DNA from: Nelumbo lutea
Lineage: Eukaryota > Streptophyta > Magnoliopsida > Proteales > Nelumbonaceae
DNA: 64,000 nucleotides
NCBI GenBank assembly: GCA_022828595.1
Contig: JAKGHH010000005.1
Coordinates: forward strand, 61,499,655-61,563,654
Reading direction: 5' to 3'
Positions within the stretch are counted from its first letter, which is position 1. Every line of letters starts with the position of its first letter. The notes beneath the pieces were generated by a model, which worked only from the letters and a program-made list of their open reading frames with translations, made no database searches and was not told the origin of the DNA. Positions 26,801 through 38,175 of the stretch are shown here, one piece after another. The translations under genes were made by a program, and so were the position numbers.

Positions 26801-26947
26801 AAAAAATTTCGGAAGCTCCAAGATGTCCTTCTTCCATTGATCCTTATGGTATTTATATACAAACGGCGGTGGCTCCCCAAAACTTTCTAAAACAAACTTT
26901 CTAATGGATTCTCGCGAGTCTTCTTATCTTCTTATCTTCGTCCAATA
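26801..26947 (-). repeat. 3' LTR of copia-3 (147 bp)
   Basis: On the minus strand it starts TATTGGACG directly after the polypurine tract, contains a TATA box TATATAAATACC (26,849-26,860) and ends in a T-run at the AATTG target duplication. A 147-bp LTR is short for copia. Confidence 0.65.
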
Positions 26948-26954
26948 CTCCCCC

Positions 26955-28800
26955 TTAAGGTGGTGCATGAGGATTACGAATGCCCAACTTGGGAAGGAAG
27001 GAATCAAACTGCTGTTGTCCGAGGGCCTTGGTGAAAATGTCGGCAAGTTGTTCACTCGTACAAACCTAGGCAGGTGCAATAGTGTTGGCTTGGAGCTCAT
27101 TGCGAATGAAATGACAATCAACTTCAATATGCTTGGTCCGCTCATGGAAAACAGGATTCGCGGCAATGTGCAGAGCAGCCTGATTGTCACAAAACAGACG
27201 TATAGGTTGAGGATGAGAGATACCCAAAGATGATAGCAGACCTTTTAGCCACTTCAACTCACAACTGGCAGTAGCCATTGACCGGTATTCAGCCTCGGCA
27301 GAGGAACGAGAGACAATATGTTGTTTCTTAGTTTTCCAGGAGATGGGGAATGTCCGAACATGATAAAATACCCAGTAAGAGAGCAACGAGTGAGAGGGCA
27401 ACTCGCCCAATCGAAATCACAGTAGGCATGTAGTTGCAGATCACTATCAGAGCGCAAAAATATTCCTTAACCAGAATGTCCTTTCAGATAACGAACCACA
27501 AGTAAGGCCGCATCCCAATGATCAACACGAGGACTCTGCATAAATTGAGTCAGGACATGGACACAATAACTAAGCTCTAGTCGTGTAATGGTTAAATAAA
27601 TCAAATGGCCCACAAGACGTCGATATCGTTCAGGGTCATCCAGGAGTGCCCCGTCAGCAATGGCAAGTTTATGATTCTGAGTAATAGGAAAGTGAGCAGG
27701 TTTGGATTCTAATAAGCCAGTTTTTGTAATAATATCAAGTGCATATTTTCTTTGGCAAAGAAATATCCCCGATGGTCCGCGAGTCACTTCGATGCCCAAA
27801 AAATATTTAAGAACACCCAAGGCCTTCATGCGAAAACATCGGTTCATGTACTGCTTAAATTTACGTATGAACTCTGAGTTATTCCCACCAACGATCAAGT
27901 CATCAACATAAACCAGGACGTGCAAGACAACCCCATTCTTGCGATATGTAAATAAGGAATAATCGAAATTGGACTATTCAAACCCAAAAGTTTTCAAGGT
28001 AGCACCTAACTTAGAGAACCAATTTCGGGGGGCTTGCCACAGACCATATAAAGATTTATGGAGTTTGCATACCTTTCCAGTCCCAGAGGCCGGAAAACCT
28101 GGAGGAGGTTTCATATAGACCTCCTCATGGATATCACCATGCAAAAAAGCATTGTGGACATCCATCTGATGCAATTCCCAATGTTGGGCCGCAACAACTG
28201 CTAAGAAGGTTCAAACTGTGACCATTTTAGCCACGGGGGCAAAGGTCTCGTTGTAATCAAGACCTTCAACTTGAGTGTTGCCAAGGACTACCAACCGTGC
28301 TTTAAATCTTTCAATGGATCCATCAGAGTTGTACTTGATTTTGTAGAACCATTTACACCCGATTGCCTTTTTTCCAGGTGGGAGGTCTTCCAAGGTCCAT
28401 GTCCCATTGTCTTCCAAAGCCTGTATCTTTTGGCGCATAGCCTCATGCCACCGAGCATCAATCATTGCCTCAGAGAAACGAGTAGGTTCTCGCCCTGTAG
28501 TAACAACTACAAGAAATATTTGTGTTTCACAGAAAAATTATCATACATCACATAATTAGTTATGGGATAAGGAGTACCTGAGGAGTAGGATGATGGAGGA
28601 GAAACAGCGGAGGGGTCTAAACGACGAGCAGAGTGTGTGATGAAGTCTTGTAAATAGTTGGGGGCCACTTTTCTCGATGTCCGTGGCCTAATAACTCCAT
28701 GGTGGGCTGAGGAGCAGCTAGAGTTTCATTATCTCTGTAATCTGTATGGCTACTAGGGTTAATGGCTAGCATGGCTACCAAGGTTCTCATGGGTGCACAC
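26955..28800 (-). pseudogene. copia-3 pol remnant: linker, reverse transcriptase, RNase H
   Basis: Minus-strand frames carry WHEAMRQKIQAL and GCKWFYKIKYNSDGS (28,330-28,450), [11 protein letters not shown] (about 28,140-28,174), [11 protein letters not shown], the catalytic YVDD (about 27,900-27,911, intact), YFLGIEV, then RNase H with [10 protein letters not shown] and [10 protein letters not shown] (27,130-27,320). The natural stop TAA is at 26,955-26,957. Lesions are three in-frame stops (near 28,208, 27,971 and 27,464), a frameshift near 27,350 and a further stop near 27,065. Upstream linker residues can be followed to about 28,700. It cannot encode an active polyprotein. Confidence 0.9.
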
Positions 28801-29348
28801 TTGCTCATGGGGATAGTGCATGGACCAACACTGCGCTACCAACACTCAAGGGAGGCTTGGCATGCGGGCCTAGTTCAAGCATGACCCTTTACCACACCAA
28901 ACCCTTTCCCAAGCTGAGCGAGCTACCCCGTTGCCTCTAGTGCACGGGTGTGTTCTGGCCCAAGCGGTTGCCTCTTAACATGGCACACCGGTGCCCATCA
29001 TCATCGGCATATAGGAGACCCTTCACATCGGTGCCAAGTCACTTCTTCGACGCACAATCGCCTCACATCATGGCCGTCCCCCTTTAGCACGTAAGTGGTG
29101 CCTCCCATGGACCGGCCAGAGCTAGCCAAGTGCCCCGACTATGCGACTAGAGGTCATGATCCAATGCTACTGACGTTGGTGGAGCCATCTCATCGGGCAA
29201 CTCCTAGCCTCGAAGCACATAAAGGCTTGTCCTGGAAGCCGCACGGGTTTCTTCCACTGTAGAACTACCCCCGTGACAATTGGTATCAGAACGAACTAGC
29301 CAATTGCTATCGCAATTGGTGTCAAGCAGATTAGCCTAGAGCTATTGG
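28800..29348 (+). mobile_element. foreign GC-rich block with a plus-strand tRNA primer-binding-like site
   Basis: This block is clearly more GC-rich than its surroundings and contains TGGTATCAGAAC at 29,281-29,292. That is one base from the initiator-tRNA primer binding site TGGTATCAGAGC, and it is preceded by GTGACA, as at the end of a 5' LTR. It lies on the plus strand, opposite to host copia-3, so it is probably the LTR end plus leader of another element caught inside. Confidence 0.45.
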
Positions 29349-29384
29349 TCGCGAGACTTCTTATCTTCTTATCTTCGTCCAATA
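29349..29384 (-). repeat. truncated 5' LTR of copia-3
   Basis: Only the outermost 36 bases remain, 35 of them identical to the start of the 3' LTR. The remaining LTR sequence is replaced by the GC-rich block. Confidence 0.65.
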
Positions 29385-29389
29385 AATTG

Positions 29390-32300
29390 AGCTGAACAGC
29401 TCATGAAAAATTCAACTGGTGGCCACCCCTAATTAAACATAACAATGGTGGACAGTGTGGGAAGAAATCCCATCCCTTGGGTGGGTTTTACAGGTACATG
29501 GCAAAAACTAAACTGCATTAATGAGCAAATGCCAATTTTCTCTCCACACCTATAAAGGATGAAACAATGGGTACGAGTACGGCTATTGTTCTTACAACTC
29601 TAGATGCTCAACGAACTATGATTCCTTATCAGGGCACACCTTCAAGCTTCAATTGTTAGTTTAGAGGTATAGTCTCCAAAACAAAACATACTTAATTATT
29701 GCCGAAGGATTTCAGTCTTTGGACTTGGGAATTTTTTAGAAGAAGAACGAGTGAAAGATATTTTTGAAATAACCACATTGTCTAGAAGTACAGCCTTCAT
29801 CCCTAAGTAAGCTCTACTTCCCGATTGAATTCTACACTCATGAAAACCCAAATCCTTTCGATCACTGCAAACCAATACTGAAGCCTGAAGGGAAGAAATA
29901 AGGTAATTTTGGTATTTTATAAAGCTTAGAAGGTCACGTGATGGGGGCATGACCCTTCTCCCTCCAATTTTCTGACCGAAGGTTAATGGATTGAGGAGAA
30001 TATTTGATACACAGAGAAAAGCTTGGGGGGCATTTGAAGCTTTTAATAGTTTTGGCAATAATGTGATACATCTCTTATTGTTCAGAGAAAAATTCAGTAA
30101 TTTTAATACTATCTCTTGAAGTAATTATTATAAGTTCATAGACATTTGTATATCAAAATTCAATGCAAATGTATAGTCACTTTAATACATCTTAAGAAAC
30201 CCAATTGGGGTTTGCTCCTAACGGAATGTCTCACGCCAAACTCACAAAGAGCTAGTCATGCATACATCTGAAACATCTCCATACTTGTAAATTATCATTC
30301 ATGGAGAGATGCTCCCAATGCACAAGCACAATTTTAGTGAGGTGCATTCTCTAAGTGTGAAGAGCAAATAAAAAAAATTGTCAAATTCTCTTAAACCCGC
30401 TTCCATATAAAAGAAATTGGCAAAAAAAAATGTCAGATGTGTTATATTGTAGGTGATGGATTATATTTGGGGTGGGAATTAGTAAGGCCACATGGGTACG
30501 TAGAGACTGGATCTTCTTTCCACAGAGCATCCCTCACACCACTTTACAGCATGTCCTGGCCGCAGATTGAGAATATTTTTTCTATTTATATTTATTATTC
30601 ATGAGGAGATGTTTCCAATAAAAACAAGGTTTAACCGAACAATTTAATTGTCTAATGGGTTATGGAATCAATGATAAAAGTTTCACGCCAGAATTTAAAT
30701 ACATGGACCTGCACCTTTACAATGGGGCCCATGAATTTACTATTGACTCCACAGCCCGCTGAACAGCCGATCCGAATTCTCCCAATATAGGATGGTAAAT
30801 GACCGTGAGGTGCACTTGTGAGGAATTGATCTCAATTCGGGTACGTAATGTAATGTTGTACAAGTTGGAAATTACGTAGATAGTGTGGTATTGGTGATGT
30901 ACGTCGCGTGCTGGCCCAGCTGAACCCAGAAAATAGGCATCAAGTGGGAGGGACCCGTATGTGAAGATATCCGACCAGACCAATGGACCAATACCATCCC
31001 AAAGGTTCCCGCATTAATTGATTCAATGTAGACGTGTAGTAATTTGTGGTTGAAATTGAGAGAGCTTCATGGATTGGGTCGCCTTTGGTCTTTTTTATGT
31101 CACAGCTGGAACCGGAAGGTTCTTCCCTTGTCTTTGATTGAACGATTGATGGTGGGCATTGGGCAAGCTCACTCAACACTCATGAATTCATACATGATAT
31201 CTTTCCATCTCTCTCTCTTTAACCATCTATCTATCCATCCATCCACCGGATTATGTTTTTCTGTTAACGGGGTGCGCAAGACACCACTCAATACACATTC
31301 ATACCTTACAAGTATGACAGTTTTGTCCCTACTGTACTGTTGGCTCATACTTGAGGCGGCACCTAAGCCATGGAAAAAGGTAGGCATATCTTCGGCAAAA
31401 GAATGCCATATTAATTTGAAAAATGAAAACGACCCACTTGGCCACCTCTCTACTATGAATAAATAAACAAATTAAAGGGACCACCTTAAGAAGTCCTTCT
31501 CGGCAATTTGCTAGTCTGTCGGTCCCGATATTAGTTATTTTAAACTCTACTCTATTGAACAATTGATTATTTTTCTTTCATATGGAGCCATGATTCCTTG
31601 AACTTGATTTGATTCAAGATAGATGATCCAAATTACATAACTCCTTTTACTTAAAAATATTCTTCAGATAAATCAGGCCCGTGACCCCTATCTTTTCTTA
31701 TTTGATTTGCCCTAAAGTCATATTTAGATATTTTTGTGGGCCTAACTACATATTTAATTACTTCCAAGTTCCAATGCACGGAATATATAATTTAAAAGAA
31801 AAAGGAGTTCATAATTAGTTATAATATAGTTGCAACGATAACATTTAATTCTACCATTGAGAAGATTAAGCCATTATTTTTGTGATTTTGTAAATTTTAA
31901 TCACAAAATTCATGGAAACTTTAAGTCTCAGTTTGAGTTTCATTTGAAATTGGATCCAAATTTCCTTTGCATATTCCCTCATCTGTTTGGTTCAGATAGG
32001 AATCACGATCAGATCCCATAAGATAAGCATGACTTCCAAAGAGAATTGGCGTTAAAACAAAGAGAAACAGGGGTTGGAGGGTTTTTAAATCAACTGTTTT
32101 TTTCTTTTGGCCGATTAGAATGAGATTCATATTTGGGGGGAGCAGTTGGAGGTAACTAGGAATGGCCATTTCCTAAAATAGGGGAATGTCATTCTGCTAG
32201 GAATGAGAATTTGAATTCCATTTTATGCCCAATTGGACGGTTGGCATTCCAATTCTGATTCCAGACCCTCGTTCTTATGAACTAAATGCACACTAAGATT

Positions 32301-35300
32301 GCAAATGAAAAGAGAGTAGGAAGTTACTAATTTATTTAATTTGTTGAAAAAAAAAAGATAAAGTAGTAGATAAGTTATGTAGAATTTATTAAGTATAGAT
32401 GGTTGAGATGTTATATAATTAAAGAGAGTGGTGAGACTGTATGAGAGAGCTAGTTAGATAACATATAGACAGATAAGCTAGGTGAATTTTAGGAATAAAT
32501 TAAGACTGGAGACATGAATGATATGGGAGTAGCTTCACAAAAGATTGGGAGAGAGAAAGAAGAGATTGTAGGGGAAGCTGGAAAGAGATATAATTTAGAG
32601 AAATTACAGAAATGTTTAAAATTAAATAACATCCAACTTAATGAAAGAATTTAACAGATTAAAATAAATATATTAATGAACCCAACATCTAATTAATCTA
32701 GCTAATTATATAAAAATGACAATATATAGATAATTTGAGCTCATATGAATATGATAGGATGGCAAGTTAGTACGTACTGTGTAGAGAAGTTGCATTTGCA
32801 TGATCAAGATAGAAAAGAGAAAAAAAGACAATTGCAACCGTGCAAATGTCACTTTACTCACCCGTGATTTTGTATATTTTGATATAACTTGATTCTTTAT
32901 TTCTCTTTTCTATCTATATTCTACTCGTTTTACGACCTTCATTTCTTTTCAGATTTTCTTCACTGGCAACATGTATGCTCTATATAAAACATTGAAAGCA
33001 AAATCTAAAGGTAACCAAGGAGGAAATTTAATCATTCACAACCTTAAAAAGAAAGCAGGAAACCAATTGCAATACAAATGACAGCAAACTAATTATTAGG
33101 GAGAGTTATCTATAAATTAAATTAATTAGAAAAAACCAGAAATTCTGCTCTTAGACTTGGACCATTCTTCATTTTAATTGCCGGTAAAAGATAAATCCCC
33201 TATATGATAGTTAAAGTGCTTTTGCTTCAGTTTAATTGATCGTGTGGAGACAAATTAAGACATTGAAGTTCCAGTACTGTTAGATGAGGAAAATAGAAAC
33301 TCAACGTTTTAAACTGTTGCTTGTAATTTCCTACTTAGTCATACTATTCATATAAATATTTGTCCAATATATTAAGCATGCATATAGCCATGTAGTTGAG
33401 TCATTTAAAGGCTGAAATTGAAGAACAAGAAATCTTCCTTGTGGCAAATTGGCTAGGGGCCCCAAATGATCTCATATCTTCTTTTAACGGGGCATTTTGA
33501 ACCTAAAATCTCATTTGCCACGTGGCTAGAACTAGGTATTACAATGCATTATTCATACTATTCCCTAACACAAAACTCTCTTCATGGGTAAGTTTTAACA
33601 TTGGAACATATTGAAATTTTCAGTGGCCAATGTTGCTTGAGCAAAACGCTATAACTTAAGGTGGGGTAGGGTGTTGATGTGGACTGGAGACCGAATAAGT
33701 GACCAAAATCTTGTGTGGCAAAAATGTGACAGATCATGTAGGAAACCCCATACTTGACCCTAGTAGAGAACCTTTTGATGAGTATCTCATCAATAAAAAT
33801 ATATTGAGGAATTTAATATTTTACAATTTATCCCCATGCGTATTATAAATAAATTTATGTTTGAAAATGATTTTGATAAGGGATTGGGATTTGGAATATA
33901 TGGATCTAATTAACATGTTTAGATCTATATATGTTGAATGCGGTTACATCTTCATTAGAGAGGAGAGAGAGAGAACAGAAAAATCTAGATTTCTATACCG
34001 GTGATGAGTGAACTGTACAGAAATAGTAGAATATTTAATTGCAAGATATTATCCTTGAATGTGGCCCAGTACTCTGGTTGTTTGGTAGGTGAACAATAGA
34101 TGGCTCCGCTCCTCCTAAGAATTGTCCTAACCCCAAAATTAAGATATTGTACCCAATCCTCTAATTCACATGCAAGGGAATGTGTCTCCAATAGTGTTGT
34201 CAATAGACTTTTATATACCCTATCCAAGATCAGATCTCAGTCTGATTAAATTTAATATAAATATATGATTATGTTTATACACACATAGATTGAAGTGGGT
34301 TTGGATTAAAATCTAAAAATCAGATAGAATCTGAATCTGATCTAAAACCTCTCCCTTAATATGACTAGTCATATTAAATTGACAAATTCAATGGCGATAG
34401 CTCCTCATCCAAATGATGACTTCACCTTGAGGCAGAACATCTCTGCTTCATTGTCTCATATTGAAGCTTAGGATCAGAGATTTGGTAGATGATCCACAGT
34501 GATATGGTAGAAATTAAAATTGGGGTCTACACTCTACCTATCGAACAGTACTGTACCTCTAGATTTTTATCACACTGTTTCTATTATCATGCTAAGTTCT
34601 CAGACATACTTGCGTGGAGTGTTCGAAGAAACACCTAATTAAAAGGAAAACAAATTAAAGTCGCAAGTTATCAACTCACAACTTTCCAAGCAAGCTGGCA
34701 AGCACAAGTTGAAAGCATTAATTAATTGGAGTGCTGGGACACACAGTACGTATTTTGTATTCTTTTCACTTCTCATTTGTCAATCTCTGAAGATTTTGAG
34801 TTGGATTTCAAATTGTGTGGCAAGCATAGCATGCAAGGGTTGAAAACGAGATTGAGAGAAGGAGAGAGAGAGAAGCACCCCGACAATGAGAGACGCACAC
34901 TGGTTTCCTCATTCATTTCAACCCAACATGTCTGCCCTACCCAATTGACAGCCCCAGAGCCCCCCCTCCTGGGAATTTTGAAAGCTAACTTCTCTGTACT
35001 CTATCAACTAATTATTGAGAAAGAGAGAGAGAATAACAGAAAATTGAAGAAACTCATACAACAATGTGGTGCAGATGAACAAAGTCATGGACGCACAATT
35101 ACGACTTATTAAAGGCTGACAACGAAGAAAGTCAGGGTTTCACACATTAAATTGTAAAATATAAATGAAATCAATCTATGCGTCTAACTCATGAGGTTTC
35201 TTTGCGCGTCTCTGTCAATTGATTTCAGCTTAATATATAGGGTTCCAATTGGTTCGAGGAAACAAAGAAATAGGGCCTTATATAGTGAGATCTTACTTTG

Positions 35301-37448
35301 GTGTTTAGTAAAGTGATTAATTCTATTAGTAGTATGCCATCTTTATCAGAATTTGAGTTGGCAACCGACATTTTTTGCAGCTAATAGCTAGCAACAAGAA
35401 AACTTTTTTCAATTTTCAGTCTAGCTATATATCATCAGATTGAGACATCATATTCGTATGGGTACATGTAAAGCCTTGTCATGCAGCACGAGGAAGAACG
35501 TAACATTCCTCATGAGTTCTTCAGCCATTGTTGTCTGCTGATATATAGCTAGCTAGGACAAGCCCATTGAGATTGGTGGGCTTAATGTTTAAAGAAATGA
35601 GCAGGATATCATTAGTTATTACTACAGATTTACATGTGTGGCCTATCAAAATTAACCATCTGATCAACCATTTAATCTCGAATAGTGGATGCACCTGAAT
35701 GGATATACAACTATGTATTACTACTCTTTGAAACTGTGTTAATTAAGTCGAATAATTGTTTAAAGTGAAATATATGAATTGAAACAAGGAAATGACCCAC
35801 GAATTTACATACAGGGATATATATATATATATATGATGGATACATATGAAGAGGTGTGCAGATGCCAGAAGGAACATGAAGCCCAACTGTAAGCTACTTC
35901 ACTTCACTCGTTATTATTTTAGCTGAAAGACTTGCTTAAAATGGATGTGAAATATGTGGCCCTCTTTCAGTAGACCCACTGTGTATTCATGTGAGTTTTG
36001 CCTCCGTTTCAATCAAGGGTGGTCCCTTGTTCTTGGTTTTGAGCCTTACAGCAATGTCTCTCGGGGTGTTTAATTAGTTGAAGGAAAATAATGAGATGGG
36101 TTCACCAATCCAGACCACATTTTTAACCAGAAATTTTCTTTGTTAAAATCAATGACCAATCGTACTTGGTCGGTACCCTAGCTCTTACATTTATTGAATG
36201 TCGGTTCTGTGTTCTGATTCGTGGGGTGCGTTTACTGTAGTTCCCCTGTATTCCATCTAAATCGTCACTTTCAATTACCTTAAATTTAATTTTAAATTTA
36301 AAAGGTATATTGGATATTGATATTACACATGTGCACTTACAATTTTCATTATATTAATTATTGAGGAAATTGTAGCGAGTTTGAGCTAGCGGGTATTCTC
36401 CAATCTCCAACGTCCTTTCTTTGCTGGCTTCTAGAAAATACTAAAAATCAGAAAATAGAAGTGTTTTGGGTGTTTTTTTTTGTTTCTTTGGGCGGGGGGG
36501 GGGCGACTTGAGTGTTTTTCAAAACAAAATGAAAGTGTTTTCATTTTGATTTAGAACAACACCCTTTTGCAAATACTGCTTCAAAGCTCCTATTGGATTG
36601 GATCGATCATGCAAACTCACATTCAAATGAGCTAGGTCCCAAAGTATAAATAAGAATAAAGGTTGAATAAATATCCATCCAATCAAAATCTCTATACGAG
36701 AGAGAGAATCAACCAATTTCTTGATGAAATTCATAAATCCGAGAATAATTTCTTATTTCACTTTTGGGATAAAGGAAAATACTAGACAGCCAAAAGAGCT
36801 CGTTTTACATATATGCTTTCGTTTATAGAAATTAATGGTTTTCTTCAAACTAGATATGCATAGCCAAGTTTGAATTCTAGAAATCTCAGAAAATGAGCAG
36901 TACCTCAAAGTTGGTTTGAGATGTGAAAGGATGCTGGTGAAATGAAAGAAGAGTATTGCTTATATTAATTTGAATAGGATCAATGACTTGTAAACGGATA
37001 GAGAAGCATGAAGTGACGTGAGAGATGTATTTCATCCTAAACCAAAGCTGAGTCGAGCATTGCAATAGAGACTTTGGCTTCAGTCAGAGCAAGTTCATGC
37101 TCACACCATTCCAATAGCCTCTTGTAATCTTGTACTGGGAATATCTATCCATGAAGATATTTCTAATGCAAGGTTGTAAGGGTTGTTCGAATAGGCTTTT
37201 CTCTGACTGAAGCCGAGTTGTGCAATAGAATGGAGTACGTAATATTTTAATGTGAATAGTGATGTTGATGCACTATAAATTGTTTACACCAAGTAATATA
37301 TAGACGACTATCTAGGCTTATGTAGTTGATGACCACACGTCTTCATTCCAAGTAAATTAGGTTACAATTCAAGTTTGAAGTTTGCATCCCTCGAGACATG
37401 TATAGAAATCCCAAGCTGAACCATTAAAACTTTGATTTCGATTTACTT
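29390..37448. other. 8-kb intergenic stretch, no gene recognised
   Basis: Mostly AT-rich sequence without recognisable coding content. The longest frames (29,696-30,058 minus, 31,044-31,466 plus, 34,726-35,112 plus) show no family motifs. A (AT)n tract sits near 35,818-35,834 and a ten-G run at about 36,494-36,503. A stretch at 32,155-32,270 contains repeated GGAATG words resembling transposon ends, but no border can be fixed. Confidence 0.5.
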
Positions 37449-37451
37449 TTA

Positions 37452-37570
37452 GGCTCAATTTGGAAGGAGTATAAATACAAATATATACGATACAAATGTA
37501 TATAAAATAATACAAAATACAAGGTTTTGTACTCTATAAATTTGTATTTATACTCTTTCCAAACCTATCC
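37452..37570. mobile_element. Tourist-like MITE, copy 6, with TTA target duplication
   Basis: A 119-bp element beginning GGCTCAATTTGGAAGGAG, flanked by TTA on both sides (37,449-37,451 and 37,571-37,573). This is the clearest evidence that the family belongs to PIF/Harbinger-type elements. The right end has three substitutions relative to the left. Confidence 0.85.
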
Positions 37571-38071
37571 TTAAGATCTATTCTTAGGTTATGAATGTCT
37601 ATGCAAAGCTATTTTTAAAGAATTTTGTTGCTTCATAATTAGTATACCTCTTGCTCTGGGCAAGGGAGTAGTTTGTATTAATACATTAATTGGAGATCAT
37701 CAAGAATTAGGTTGTAGGAAAAGATATTCTCCTGGGGCATGCTACAGGGAGTTTGGGGCCGGGAAGCAGATCGCTGGAAGAGCCGTTACTGTCAGAGAGG
37801 CTTGTGGCTGGAATAGCTTATGCTGAGCCTTTAATATATATAAGAAAAAAGAGGGCCCATATAACCAGAGGCAGCCCTTAATCTGCTTCTCTGCTACAAG
37901 GAAAATAGCCAAGTGGGTATTAAAGATATCATCATTCATAAATAAACAGATGAATGATGCATATGTGGCTGAGCCCTTTTTTTCTCAAAAAGCATGTCGG
38001 TTGAGAGAGAGATGTCCATGCCATGCATGATCAGCTTGTTTCATTAGGATTTAGGCCTAAAAAAAATGTTA

Positions 38072-38175
38072 GGCTGAATTAGGAGTATAAATACAAATAT
38101 GTAGAGTGTAAATCATGCATTTTATATGTATTTGTATTGTATACATTTGTATTTATACTTCTTTTAAAGTGGGTC
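38072..38175. mobile_element. Tourist-like MITE, copy 7, degenerate
   Basis: It begins GGCTGAATTAGGAGTATAAA after TTA and ends with a mutated right repeat (TTTTAAAGTGGGTC). The interior shares the ATACAAATATG words of the family. Confidence 0.65.

Larger units (their letters stand above)
26801..29384 (-). mobile_element. copia-3: internally deleted Ty1/copia element with 5-bp target duplication
   Basis: The 2,584-bp element is flanked by AATTG at 26,796-26,800 and 29,385-29,389. Its minus-strand order is 5' LTR remnant (29,349-29,384), an unrelated GC-rich block (about 28,800-29,348), the pol linker, reverse transcriptase and RNase H, the polypurine tract GGGGGAG (26,948-26,954) and the 3' LTR. 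The first 36 bases of both LTRs match (start TATTGGACGAAGATAAG) with one mismatch. Gag, protease and integrase are absent, so it is defective. LTR ends read TA...TA rather than TG...CA, so border placement rests mainly on the duplication. Confidence 0.7.

Noticed and set aside
29281..29292. primer-binding-like site taken as the leader of copia-3
   Set aside because: It is on the plus strand, whereas copia-3 is on the minus strand, so it must belong to another element.
29696..30058. 120-codon minus-strand open frame
   Set aside because: No family motif, no splice context and no neighbouring exon; plausible as a chance frame in moderately AT-rich DNA.
32155..32270. TAGGAATGGCC-like start resembling the 8-kb hAT element
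   Set aside because: The first 10 bases match but the sequence then diverges and no inverted partner or 8-bp duplication was found.
34726..35112. 128-codon plus-strand open frame
   Set aside because: Composition shifts along its length and it includes a GAGAGA-repeat-derived EREREK segment; no domain recognisable.
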